NCBI GenBank assembly: GCA_905250125.1
Contig: CAJNOL010000517.1
Coordinates: forward strand, 1-64,000
DNA length: 64,000 bases
Reading direction: 5' to 3'
From: Rotaria sordida
Taxonomy: Eukaryota > Rotifera > Eurotatoria > Philodinida > Philodinidae
Position 1 is the first letter of the stretch. Each line of letters starts with the position of its first letter. Below, in pieces: positions 24,151 through 35,516 of this stretch. The translations under genes and the position numbers were made by a program. The notes beneath the pieces were generated by a model that worked only from the letters and a program-made list of their open reading frames with translations, was not told the DNA's origin and did not search any database.

Positions 24151-24502
24151 TCATCAAGTAAGACGACATGGAGAAGGTAATGATCCAACACGAAAACGAG
24201 AAATGCGTTTACAAAAAAATCGGTAAAATTTTTTGTTTGTTTTCTTTTTTCTCTTTTTTTTTTTTTTGTATATTCATTCTTATCATTTCATTTTTATTTT
24301 TAGTGAAGCAGCGCGTGAATGTCGTCGTAAGAAAAAAGAATATATAAAATGTCTTGAAGAACGTGTAGCTGTACTTGAAACTCAAAATAAAGCATTAATA
24401 GAAGAATTAAGACAATTAAAAGAACTTTATTGTCAACGAGAAGAAACAAATAATAAAAATAATTCTAAAACATCATCAACAACAACAACATCAACACGTT
24501 AA
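22909..24502 (+). CDS. CREB/CREM/ATF1-type bZIP transcription factor, KID not visible
   Basis: Five exons join in phase: 22909-23075, 23145-23266, 23340-23477, 24015-24222 and 24304-24502 (TAA). Predicted length 277 residues. The C-terminus is diagnostic: basic region REMRLQKNREAARECRRKKK, then KEYIKCLEERVAVLETQNKA and a leucine zipper ending LKELYC, the CREB/CREM form. The N-terminus is Ser/Thr/Asn-rich; a Ser-, Pro-, Gln- and His-rich linker precedes the basic region. The PKA target RRPSY of the KID domain is absent from all predicted exons, and I saw no candidate in the 537-bp intron 3. The exon 2 donor (GTTATT) is weak. If the gene model is complete the protein would bind CREs without PKA-switched CBP recruitment, like ICER; a missed KID exon is the alternative. 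Confidence 0.85.
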
Positions 24503-25673
24503 AGATTAGAACAGTATTATTATTATTATTATTATTTCTTTTTTCTTTATTAATCATACGTATTTGTTGTGCAACAGTGTGTATTTTTTTTTTCTTTTTG
24601 TTTGCCGTGTTTATATTTTTCATTTAATGTGATCTGTTTTGTATTTGAAAACTTTCTATTTGTGACAATATAAAAGAAAAAAAAAAAAGGACATTATGGT
24701 GTATTTCTTTTTAATTTTTGTCCATGTAATATTTCTTTTTCTATTCACTTATTTTAGACATGATTATCGACGAAATTTAAAAAATCGTAAGTCTTTCTGA
24801 ATCAAAAGATTAATTTTTAATTCAATATTCTTTTTTTTTTCAAATAACGAAGCTTAGAAAAGAAAAAAAAAAGAAACGTACACTTTATTTTAAAATCCAT
24901 ATTCATTGTTTTTTACAAAAGATCGTATGATGAAAATAAAAGAAAAAACAAATGACGATTAATTTCGATTTAAATAAATAACCATGTAATGGTGAGTAGA
25001 TTCTATACATATGTTTAAGACGAATTCGTTTATACGATTAACCTGTTCGTTGTATATAATCGGTTTTAACTTTAATACTTGAAAGTGTTTTCCTATTGAA
25101 AAACATTCTAACTAAATTAGAAAATTATTGTACTTTCAAAATTTATAAATATAGAATCATATTGTTTTTAACAAAAGCCTAATAAGAATTCATAAAATTG
25201 AGTTTTGTGTTAAATACTTTTATTTTTAATATTCAGCTATTTCTTTCTGTCTTTTTTTTTTTTTACAATTCTTATATTCTACGCATATCTTTATATTACT
25301 TCTTCAATGCTCATTTAATTTACACACTACTTTGATACATTCAATAGATTACTTTAAGAATTTCAACTTAGAAAAACATTTAATTAACAGAAAAGCTTTT
25401 TTTTTTTTGTTCTCTGTTAACGATCCAACGTCACTAAACTTCTTTATAATAATCATTTGAAAAAGAACTGTTTCATATATTATGCATTTTAATTCCTCAA
25501 CAACAACACTCAATGATAATAGAGTTTAAATAAACGTTCTTATCATTAACATGCTCTAACAAAAAAAAAAAACAAAAATATTTTTTTTTTGATAACATTT
25601 CACTTTGCATTCTTTGTCATGTTCTTCATGAAAATAATTCTATTTTTATTATTATTTTTCTTTCCTTAGTATC
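24503..25673. other. Intergenic, nothing identified
   Basis: Starts with an ATT trinucleotide run (about 24515-24537) in the 3' UTR of the bZIP gene and continues as AT-rich sequence with long T runs. No coding frame or clear repeat recognised. Confidence 0.5.
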
Positions 25674-28600
25674 ATGAGTATAACTATTTCATCTGGTTTA
25701 CATCGTTCACATTCTGATCGTGACCTATTATTAAATGAACGTCGTTTAACTCGTGCTCGTTTAAATAGTTCATCATCATCATCAAATCTTGCATCATTAT
25801 CATCATCATCAAATGTTCATTCTAATACAACAACAGTATCATCATATTCAACATCATCATCATCAACACCAGCATGTCTTCCATGGGATCGTTTACAAAA
25901 ATGGTTATATGGTATTGCTATTGTAACATTTGATCTTGAATTAGGACAATCAATAGAATATCTTTTACCAAATCATTGTAAATTAACAGATAAAGAAAAA
26001 TTAAATTTATCTTATTTATCATTTCCTGATACAAATTCAACATGTCTCGGTGATTTTCAATATCATTTTCGTATAAATCATGAATCATTTAATTTAACAA
26101 CTGATTATCAATATTATAATTCAATTGTACCATCAGCATTACAAGTTGATAATAATTCATTATTTGGTTTTGTTAATTTTCGTCAAATACACGATAAAAC
26201 AATAAAACGTGGATTTTTTCAAAAATCATTTGTTATTTTATCAAAATTACCATTTATTTCACTTTTTTTAAATATTGTTAATCAACTTGCTATAAATTAT
26301 TTTGAATATGGTTTAACAAGTTTAGAAACATGTTGTCATTCAATGGATTGTCAATGGCCAGAACCTGAACCTGGTAAAACATTATTATTACCTTTATTAG
26401 ATAGTGTTCTTCAAGTACGCATTCCAACACATGGTGATAAACCATTTTCATCATCAGATCTTATACAATTTCGTTCAATTGTTAATGAAACAATGACAAC
26501 AAATATAAATAGTAATAATCCTAATCAAAATCAGTCATTTAAATTTCCTCTCGATGATGATATTGAAATTGATATGCCCACAAGTAATTTATCTGAACAT
26601 GAAGTAAACAAAATATTCATTTGTTTGTCTTTTTTTTTTTTTTTGACTAAATATTTGATTTAGATAACAAATAATAATAATACAACTGTTGAATCTGTTA
26701 CAAAAAATGAACAACAACGACAACAACAACAATTACCATGTCTGATACCATTTGTATATGATGTTAATACATATCAATCATTATCATGTGTTTTAACACA
26801 TATTCAACTTTTATGGGAATTAGTTTTACTTAATGAACCAATTGCAATTCTTGGAAAATTTCCAACAAAATGTTCACAAACTGTTCAAGCTCTTGGTAAA
26901 TTATTTTCATTGATTTAAAAAAAAAAACATTTTAGATAAATTTTTGACAAATTAAAATATGAATAAAGATAATTTTATTATAAATGAGAATGTTTTTTTT
27001 TTTTAGTAATATCTTTCAAGATTTAAATAATGATAAGTATTTGATCGAATTTACTTAGTATTGATTTTAACATTCATCAATGTTAAGAGATTTTTTAATA
27101 AAATATGTTTCGGAGTTATAGTATTAGAAAATCAATGCTCGAATTCCTATAAGATTTTTAGTTTTAGTCTTCATGATATTTTTATTCGAATCAACTTTGA
27201 GTTAGATTTAATTTGGCATGCATCGAATTCGAACTCTAGTTCGAGTTTGGAAACTATTTAGCAAATTCAGACAGTGTCGAGTATTTTGGTAAATGTTCAA
27301 GAATTTCTTGACGTATATGAACAATCATAGAAGCATCCTATGGTTCGAGTATTTCTGAACATTACTGGCTTTTTTTTTATTATAGCTGTAGGTCTTCAGT
27401 TTTTCGATCATTCATTTCACTGTGTGTGTAGATCTACTATAGCCAAGTCTACGTTCGAACTCGGTGCATGTCTAGATCTGATAGATGGAGGATTTCAAAT
27501 TCAAAAAATTGTCAATAAATTTGCAGAAACATAAAAATAATTTTATTCGGAAAGAAAAAGTTATTAAAACAATTACACGAAAATATATATGGCAACTAAA
27601 AAAAAAACATGGATTTGTATATCTTACCGGTCAAAATTGATTGTACACTTGACTAATAGTATCTAAAAGATGCTTTAAACATATAGGACTGTGGTTTTTA
27701 GATCAAAAATACGAACGAAGATGTCTTTTGATTTTGCTCAATATTAGTCGTACATCCTATGCATACATAAATGGAAATCATGCGGCTTTCATTTATTTTT
27801 GCGTAGGGTGTACGATCAATGTTAAGAAAAAAAAAATCAAAGGGCGCTTTTGTTAGTATTATTAACCTAGCGTAGCAAGTAAACGACACAGACCGCTAAT
27901 ATTTTAATTAGATAAATTATGAAAATAGGACTACATTTTGGCGAAAACTGCACGTCTATCTGTTGAATTGTATCTTTAGATATACAGAAACACAGTCGTT
28001 TGTCAGGTGTGTGATCAATTTCGAGCACTACTATGTATATATAATAAATATTTCCTTGCCTAGAATATAAAACTCTGATCTTCTGTTAGATTTCAGCTGA
28101 TACATCTTTCAGGAAATCTCATATTTCATTATAAGAAAGAAGATTTAGATAACAATTGTTGAATAAAGTGAATGTACACCAAGCTCATCTCTACTACAAC
28201 TTAATATCTTCGTATATTCTTATCAAAATTGAATGTCTCTTCTTTTTGAATTATTTTTAGTTCATATCATATGGCCATTACGATATGCAAATGATTACCG
28301 TCCATTTTTTACAATTCATAATAGTGAATTTCATGAAATAACATTTAATTCTTCAAAAAAATCATCATTATCACCACCAAAAATTATTCTTGGTGTAACA
28401 AATCCATTTTTTGCTAAACTTCTTCATCAATGGCCACATATAATTCGTGTTGATGATGATGATCAACAACAAAAATCAATAAAAAAACGTGAAAATTTTC
28501 TTCTTGTAGAACATGATGATGAAGATAATTTATCTGTAAATGAATTAGATGATGATATTGAATTATCATCATTATCATCATCATCATCATTACAAATGGA

Positions 28601-29372
28601 AAAAAAAATTCAAAAAAAAATTTCAACAACTTCAAAACCATATAAACCTGCTTATACATTAAATACTAATTCATCACATTTAATATTTGTTACAAAAATT
28701 GGTTTATATACAAAATATAAACCTTATTTACAACGTGATAAAATTATATTAAAAAAACTTCGATCAACTAATTCTCAACAACGTCCTGATACCGTACAAA
28801 ATGCTTTTTTACGTCGTTTTTTTCTTGAATTAACACAAAGTTTTATTATACCACTTGAACGTTATTTTTCTAGTCTTTTACCATTACGTAAATATTATCA
28901 TGCTAATCGTGAACCACCAATAATAAAAAAATTTGATAATGAAGAATTTCTTAAAACACTTGATCAATATGGACCACAATTAACATCAGGTTTAAAAGGT
29001 GATTGGAAAGAATTATATAAACATTTTTTAACAACACCAAATTTTCATTTTTGGTTATTAAATCGTGAACAAGAAGCAAATGCTAAAATTTATTCATTAT
29101 ATATTGAAACAATAGCATATTGTCGTTTAGAACAAGATTTTAATTTATCACAATTAAAAGAAATTCAAATAATTGATTTAGTTATTAAATTAAAAGATTT
29201 AATTCAACATTTAGAAACAAAAAATGATGATTTATTAATAAGAATTGATCAAAATGTAAAGAATGATTATTTAGAAAGAATTAAATTAAAAATGAAATTA
29301 ATTGTTGAAGAAAAGTTATCTGATGATATGAAAACATTATTTCATAAACCAATGAGTCTTTCTTCATCATAA
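25674..29372 (+). CDS. DENND6: DENN domain protein 6 (Rab GEF) homologue
   Basis: Three exons join in phase: 25674-26603, 26664-26895 and 28261-29372 (TAA); 757 residues against about 608 in human DENND6A. After a Ser-rich N-terminus of about 65 residues come the family blocks LPWDRLQKWLYGIAIVTFDL, DKEKLNLSYLSFPDTNS, KRGFFQKSFVILSKLPFI, GKTLLLPLLDSVLQVRIPTH, LLWELVLLNEPIAILGKFP, DYRPFFTIHNSEFHE, ILGVTNPFFAKLLHQWPHII, RRFFLELTQSFIIPLERY and GPQLTSGLKGDWKELYKHFL. The family acts as a GEF for Rab14 in endocytic recycling. Extra length comes from the Ser-rich head, a Gln/Asn-rich insert in exon 2 and an acidic/Ser-rich insert of about 60 residues in exon 3. Intron 2 (1365 bp) holds AT-rich sequence with short palindromes (about 27220-27250) and no exon I could support. 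Confidence 0.93.
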
Positions 29373-29566
29373 ATTTCTCTTATTTTCTTTTAATCAATCA
29401 TTGATTGCAATATTTTTTTTTTTCTATTGTCTAAATCTAAATGCTCAGATTTATTTTTTCGTTTGTGTTTTCTGTTGTTCATTAAGATAAAAAAAAAGAG
29501 AAATATTTTGTAAAAAAATCACTCAAAGTAATTATTTTTGATTATTGTTTCTTTCTTAGATGTTTA

Positions 29567-29628
29567 ATGACAAGTTTTGATTTATATTTTAATGAATATT
29601 TACGACAAGTTTCGTACTCAAGAGTAAG
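29567..29628 (+). other. Orphan exon-like segment
   Basis: ATG opens a 62-bp frame (MTSFDLYFNEYLRQVSYSRV) just after an acceptor-like TTCTTAG and ends at a good donor (AAGGTAAGA). No matching downstream exon was found: the acceptor at about 31461 leads to stops. It may be a small unrecognised gene, an untranslated exon of ATMIN or chance. Confidence 0.2.
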
Positions 29629-29944
29629 GTAAGAATTTATCATTGATTCATAAAATGAATCAATTCTAACGAAAAAATCCTTTTTTTTTTTCAAAATATC
29701 AAATTGATAGACGCTCATGTGTTATTAAATCTTGGACTTTACAGATTTTCTCAAGAGAGATAGATGTCTATTATTGTATCGATGTTTTGATAGTATTGAA
29801 CTTTATTTTTTATTTTAATTAAACAAGTCATCCTATACAAAATATTGTTTCAAAATTCAATGATAAGATTTTAGTATATCAATTGATTATCTAAATACAG
29901 TACATGTTCTTAATCTAAGTTCGAACAAAAAATATATATATATA

Positions 29945-30967
29945 TGTTGTGGTCAAAATTAAAATTCAGTCAAATTTAAAATTTGTCCAGTCAAAATGAA
30001 AATTTCAATTCTGCCTAGGCAAAATTGAAATTAGAAGTTTGTCCAATGAATTGTTAGTCAAAATTGAAATTTTAATTTTGACTGGGCAAAATTGAAATCG
30101 TTCTCTAATCAATAGAAGCAGGTAATAAAGGATAAAGAATTGAGTATAACAATTTTTTTTATTCGGAAATATTTTGTGAGCATTTCGGAGTGTCACAATA
30201 AATGAGCTCAATCCAAAAGAAATTCGGAAATATTTTCGACAAAAATAAAATCAGTACTAGTTTTATTTAGTTTATAAGAACAACTATCTCTTTTATAAGA
30301 CGTTTGGTCGAGCAAAAAACGGTTGAGCGACGATACGGGTGATGCTTCTTTTGTTAACTCTTCTTCACACCCTCATCCTCACCTCATTAGAGTCCACCGA
30401 GTCATAGATATTGTAGACCCGAATTTGGTTGATTGAAGCTTCCAGGAACTCGAACCCAAACTCAATTGGTTTAAGTTTTCTAGGAACTTTCATTCATGGT
30501 AATAAGGACTTCAAACATTCTTCTATAGTTACGCAAAAAGTGAACTCTTCAGACTGCACTGGAGTAAAGGTACTTAGTTTTCTAATGTGATCATGATTTT
30601 TGAAATACTCTATATTATAGTCTATCGAATCGAAGAATTTCTAAACCCAGACTCGAATTCAGGCCCGACAAACTTGGAAATTTTTCAGACCTAGATCCTA
30701 CCCGAGCCTGAGCGCGCATGGATCCGGATCCAAATGGACCCGATGAGCTCTGACTCTCACTTACACTCTCATCCCACACACTATATTCATCTTCTTCTTT
30801 TGATTAGAAAACGATTTCAATTTTGCCCAGTCAAAATTAAAATTTCAATTTTGACTAATAATTCATTGGACAAACTTCTAATTTCAATTTTGCCTAGGCA
30901 GAATTGAAATTTTAATTTTGACTGGGCAAATTTTAAATTTGACTGAATTTTAATTTTGACCACAACA
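29945..30967. mobile_element. Foldback MITE with about 175-bp arms inserted in a TA run
   Basis: Arms 29945-30119 and 30790-30967 are nearly identical reverse complements, beginning TGTTGTGGTCAAAATT and ending CCACAACA. Each arm is itself built of short palindromic units (TTTCAATTYTGCCTAGGCA and its complement). Both sides are flanked by TA repeats, so the insertion was into, or generated, a TA tract. The 670-bp interior has no open frame and includes GAACCCGA-type segments similar to the loop of family B copy 1. High arm identity suggests it is young compared with the other foldbacks. Confidence 0.8.
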
Positions 30968-31563
30968 TATATATATATATAAAATTAGAGGTATGTAGCT
31001 ATGTGGAAGGGTGGTCAATATACATAACGTTATGCTCCAAATGATTCTATTAGTTCAATGAATTGTAAGTTGCTACAAGAGCATATAACATAAACTTAAT
31101 TGTTAAATATGAATTAAAACATTGATAATAATTTTCAAATGAATCGATGGTCTCAATTCAAAGTTAGAACATATATTGTATATGTAAATAATCAATTGAC
31201 ATGCTAAATAAAGACTTGTCTTTGAGCTTTGAAACAATTATTTATACTGTATAACCTACTACAGTTATAAATTTGAGTTCGATCATCATTTATTTAGTTC
31301 AAACATTGGATAAAATGATATTATAGATTATTAAAAGTTTAAATATATTTTTGAAGGTCTAAATAAGAAAAAGCATTCGACTGATTCGATATTTCCATAG
31401 AGAATATCCTATTATATATCAGCTGTTTATACTAAATAAAACTCTATTGTGTTATTTCTAGGATTTTATATTACTCGTGAATTAGACGAAAGAAAATTCC
31501 ATATTTATTGTAATATCAAAAGAAAATAACCATACATCAAATTATCTATTCAACTTATATATA
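30968..31563. other. Upstream region of ATMIN, nothing identified
   Basis: AT-rich, no gene. Presumed 5' flank of ATMIN. Confidence 0.4.
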
Positions 31564-34500
31564 ATGAAAAGTTGTCCGATAGTTCAATACAAAACACATT
31601 CAACATTAAATTCAACATATGAATGTATTATACCAACAACAGATGAACTTAATTATGAAACAAGTCAAGTTAAATGTCCACATAATGAAAAAAATCCTTC
31701 ATTAGAAAAATGTCAAAAAATATTTAAAAATATTATGGCACTTAATGTACATCTTCAAATGTATCATAAAGAAACAGGCATAATAACTGTTAGTTAATTA
31801 ATAAATTTATTTTCATAAATAAACATTTATAATATATATATATGTAGGCTTCAAATAATTATACATCACGTATCGGACGATATCATTGTCCGATAGAAGA
31901 TTGTATATTTTATTGTCGTTGTAAAAAAGATCATATACAACCATTATCATTTTCAAATTTTAATGCTGTACGACTTGTAAGTGAGAAATAAGTTTTTTTT
32001 TGATTTTTAATGAAGAATTTTATATCATAGCATTATTTACGACAACATGGTTTAAAAAAAGAACAATGTTCAAAATGTTTAAAATCATTTGGTCTTCATC
32101 AAGATTTAATTGCACATGAAAAAATGTTTGTATAAATAAATTTGAGATTTTGTTGTTGTTTTTTTTTTTTTTTCTTTTTCAAGAATGAAATTATTTATAG
32201 ATAGATATATCTTTTTGTTTTTGTATAGTTGTGGTATTCATTGTCCATTTTCTTGCTCAAATTGTGATCAACAATTTCAAAATCGAACAAGTTTACGACG
32301 ACATCAATTAAAATATCATTCCGATATTAATAGTGAATCTCAAAATAATCAGAGTGTGATCAAGTAAGAAAAATATATAATTAGAAAAGTTAACTTTCGA
32401 GAACGTTTCTAATTCGTTGAAATAAATTTATTATTTAAATCAATCATAGGACTCTTATTCTCCTTCGCTAAAAGGAACTTTTCTTGATAAATGTCAGATG
32501 ATGACAATCTTAAAGGGAACCGAAAACTCAAAAATGTCTGGAAAATTTGTTGTTTTATTTTGGCGAGATTTTCTATTGTATTCTTCTCTACTAAATTTCT
32601 CTCCCGCAATAGAAGACTCTGTGTTTTCTATTCTTTCCAAGCGCACAAATTTACTAAAATAGTCTTCTTTTGATGTTCCATTTATTTTCATGAGTTTTTA
32701 ATTGAAAGAATTTTTCATAGTATTAAAAGCTTAGAAATAATGTTGGTCTTAGTGTCTGTTAAGGTTTTTTTCATCTCAAAACTCTGAAAACTGAGCATAT
32801 TTTGATTTAAATATTCTAATTGAAGTTCCAGTTTTGAGAGAAATTAATTATTTAAAAGAAGTCTTCTATTATGGAGAGCAGTTTAATAGAACTAGAATAA
32901 GGATGTGCAGTTCCAGTTTACTGATCACTGAATTATGAGGGGAATATTTTCAATTGATTAATCGTTTCCTCATTGAAGATTAATGGGTTGTAGGTTGCTT
33001 AGGTCTTTATATACTGATTTTCTAGACTGACAAAATTTTTGCTAAATTTTTTTAATCTGTCCCAATCATAGAATATATCAAAATGCCTCGAAAATAGTCA
33101 CGTTTTTTTCTGTTTCGGATCGTTGTATTTTGCAGAAAATATGATCATTTTAAATCATATAGCAGATACATAACATTAGACAACAGAAAAGATTATTGAC
33201 TTAGGAACAATTCGATATATTCTATAATCTAAGTAGATTACAAATGATTTTTAGAAAAAAATGGTTTTTGTTCTAGAAAACTATAATATAAAAGCCCTAA
33301 AGAAATTTCTCATGTCCATATTCAGAATTAGTGTGGTCGATAACCTATAATTCGATAGCTTCTGGTGAGAAAAGCGATTGATCATTTGAAAACGTTTTCT
33401 TGTCAGTATAATTAGTGCACCATGGTACCAGTGTGTACTGAAGCACTTGAACACATCACCACAAAAAAGGCATATTTTGATAGAGAGTTGGTGTCTCAAT
33501 GTTTTAGTGAACGCGGATATCAGTGTAATAAGTGCTTCAGTGTAAAGTATTTACACCAACACCACACATCCCTAAATTAGATACGATAGCGAAGACAGAT
33601 ATACTCTCAAACGTGTGAGGTATTCTTTCGATAAGCTGTATAACTTATGAAAAGGCTGTCTGCTAAATTTTGCACTGTTTCTCTGTCAAGTGCAAAATTA
33701 ATTGTCGATAGTTTTACATGAAACTGGAACCGAGTCTACAATCTTTTTTCATCCAAAAGATGCGTTCATTTGCTCGAATGTTGGTTTTTCGAAATTTTCG
33801 ACGTTGATATGATGATCATCGATATACTGTTTCTCTCAAATATAAGATTGCCTGTTGAAACTTTTAGAGAAACCATCTTTTAAAGTTTGATCTCGATATA
33901 TTGAACTATCACTGAATTATTAATCTATAAAGAGCAATAGATGATATTATTCTACATCAATGGTTATAGTAAAATAGCCACAGTTGTCGAAAAACTTAAT
34001 GAATTTTTTATAAAATTAGTAATATGAATAGCTGAAACAAAGCGCAAAATAATAAAGCGTCGGTTGATCCACAAAGTTCTTCCTTTTTAGAATTATAAAT
34101 CTGAAAACAAAACTAGTGTACCATATATCATTATTCTCTTCGAACTTAAGTAGTTGAAATGAGATCATATTGCTGACCTACATTCTTGTTAGATTATGTG
34201 CACACAAGTACTCAGACCTTCAATATCTTTGACAGTTGAGATTCGAGGGAGTGAAGACTTTTGTCTACTGCTACATATATATTGAAAAGAAACTTTTCAA
34301 ACCTCATATATTAACTGTTATTTTCGGTAACAGTTAATATATAATATTTCTAAATTGTATAATTGATTTTCTATTTTAGTACTTCTTCTTCATTACCAAA
34401 ATTAAATGAACGTCGAAAACGACCAAATCGTCGTCGTCCACTTCCACCAGATCAAATTGAACTTTCTCGTCAAAATATTTCTTCACATCAACCTGTTACA

Positions 34501-35373
34501 ATAAATCCACTTGCATTAGAATTATTAAAAAATTTTAATAATGAAAAAATTCCTATGTCATTATCAACATTATCATCTTCTATAATTGATTCAACTCTCA
34601 TATGTGAATCAGATAGTGATAAAGCAACTCAAACATATACACGTGTTTCTGTTGGTACAGAATGTTGTTCATTAACAAATACTGATTTAAATTTAATACG
34701 TACAATACCAATAAAAACAACTGAACAAAAATCTAGTCAAACACAAAGTCGTATAAGAGTGTATAAAAAACGAACACGAAGTTCAACGAAAAAAACTACT
34801 ATAACATCAACAATAACAGATGATGAATTATCATCAATTACTTTATATAAAACACCAACTAATACATTCAATGCATCAACAATGACACAATGGGAAAATA
34901 TTCCTGTTAATGATACAGAAACTCAAATATTTACTCCAACACGTTCAGATATATCTATTCAAACAGTTGGTAATATATCAAATTTACTTGATTATCCATC
35001 TGAATCATCGGATAATAATAATAGTGTTATTATTCAAACATTACCTATATCAATGACATCAACACAAATGCAAACAATAACTGAATATCCATTAGAACAA
35101 ACAACAAATGAATATAATAATTATTTATTACCATATCAAGAATCTGTGGGTACATCATGTTTTCTTGATGAATTTTTACTTGATGATTTAACAAATAATG
35201 ATTCATCATCATCAGTTTTATTTGATTTTGATGCTATGGATTTACTTGATTTAATTGATAATGGTACACAAACATATCCATTAATATCATCACATGAAAC
35301 ACAAACAATAACTAATTGGGATCCGATGTTATTAAATGAAGATGAATGGATTCGAACAATGATGAATAATTAA
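31564..35373 (+). CDS. ATMIN: ATMIN/ASCIZ homologue (zinc fingers plus LC8-binding TQT repeats)
   Basis: Predicted exons: 31564-31788, 31848-31976, 32031-32129, 32229-32363, 34380-35373; about 527 residues. The N-terminus has the ATMIN zinc-finger array: a first finger-like unit (NIMALNVHLQMYH), RYHCPIEDC, EQCSKCLKSFGLHQDLIAHE and CGIHCPFSCSNCDQQF...SLRRHQLKYH, colinear with the human protein. The long last exon encodes a disordered Ser/Thr/Asn-rich tail with at least six TQT-like sites (ATQTYT, SSQTQS, SIQTVG, QMQTIT, GTQTYP, ETQTIT), the dynein light chain LC8 (DYNLL1) docking motif that defines this family. Known role: transcription factor for DYNLL1 and ATM cofactor in DNA damage. Exons 3 and 4 are out of phase by one base (see findings). 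Intron 4 (2.0 kb) carries a foldback. PNKP begins 143 bp after the stop. Confidence 0.88.
32885..33420. repeat. Foldback element, family C copy in ATMIN intron 4
   Basis: The left segment (about 32940-33010, CAATTGATTAATCGTTTCCT) pairs with the right segment (about 33330-33410, AGAAAAGCGATTGATCATTT). The same motif pair occurs in PNKP intron 1. Diverged, with no coding potential. Confidence 0.6.
34306..34342. repeat. Perfect 15-bp hairpin close to ATMIN exon 5
   Basis: ATATATTAACTGTTA (34306-34320) and TAACAGTTAATATAT (34328-34342) form a perfect stem with a 7-nt loop, ending 37 nt before the exon 5 acceptor. It may be a transposon remnant or a structure in the branch-point region. Confidence 0.7.
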
Positions 35374-35516
35374 ATATTTTCTTTTTTCTTTTTCTCGTTC
35401 TTTTATTTTTGCTGGTTCAGATGTTTGTTTAAATCTTTTTCTTTTTGAAAAAATATATATATTTCTAAGAACTATTCTTATCTAGATTAAGAAATTAGTG
35501 TAATTTATATAACAAT
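35374..35516. other. Short ATMIN-PNKP spacer
   Basis: Only 143 bp between the ATMIN stop and the PNKP start. It contains a T-rich tract and an acceptor-like TATCTAG at about 35480-35486, which could be a trans-splice or 5'-UTR acceptor. No separate promoter motif recognised. Confidence 0.4.
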
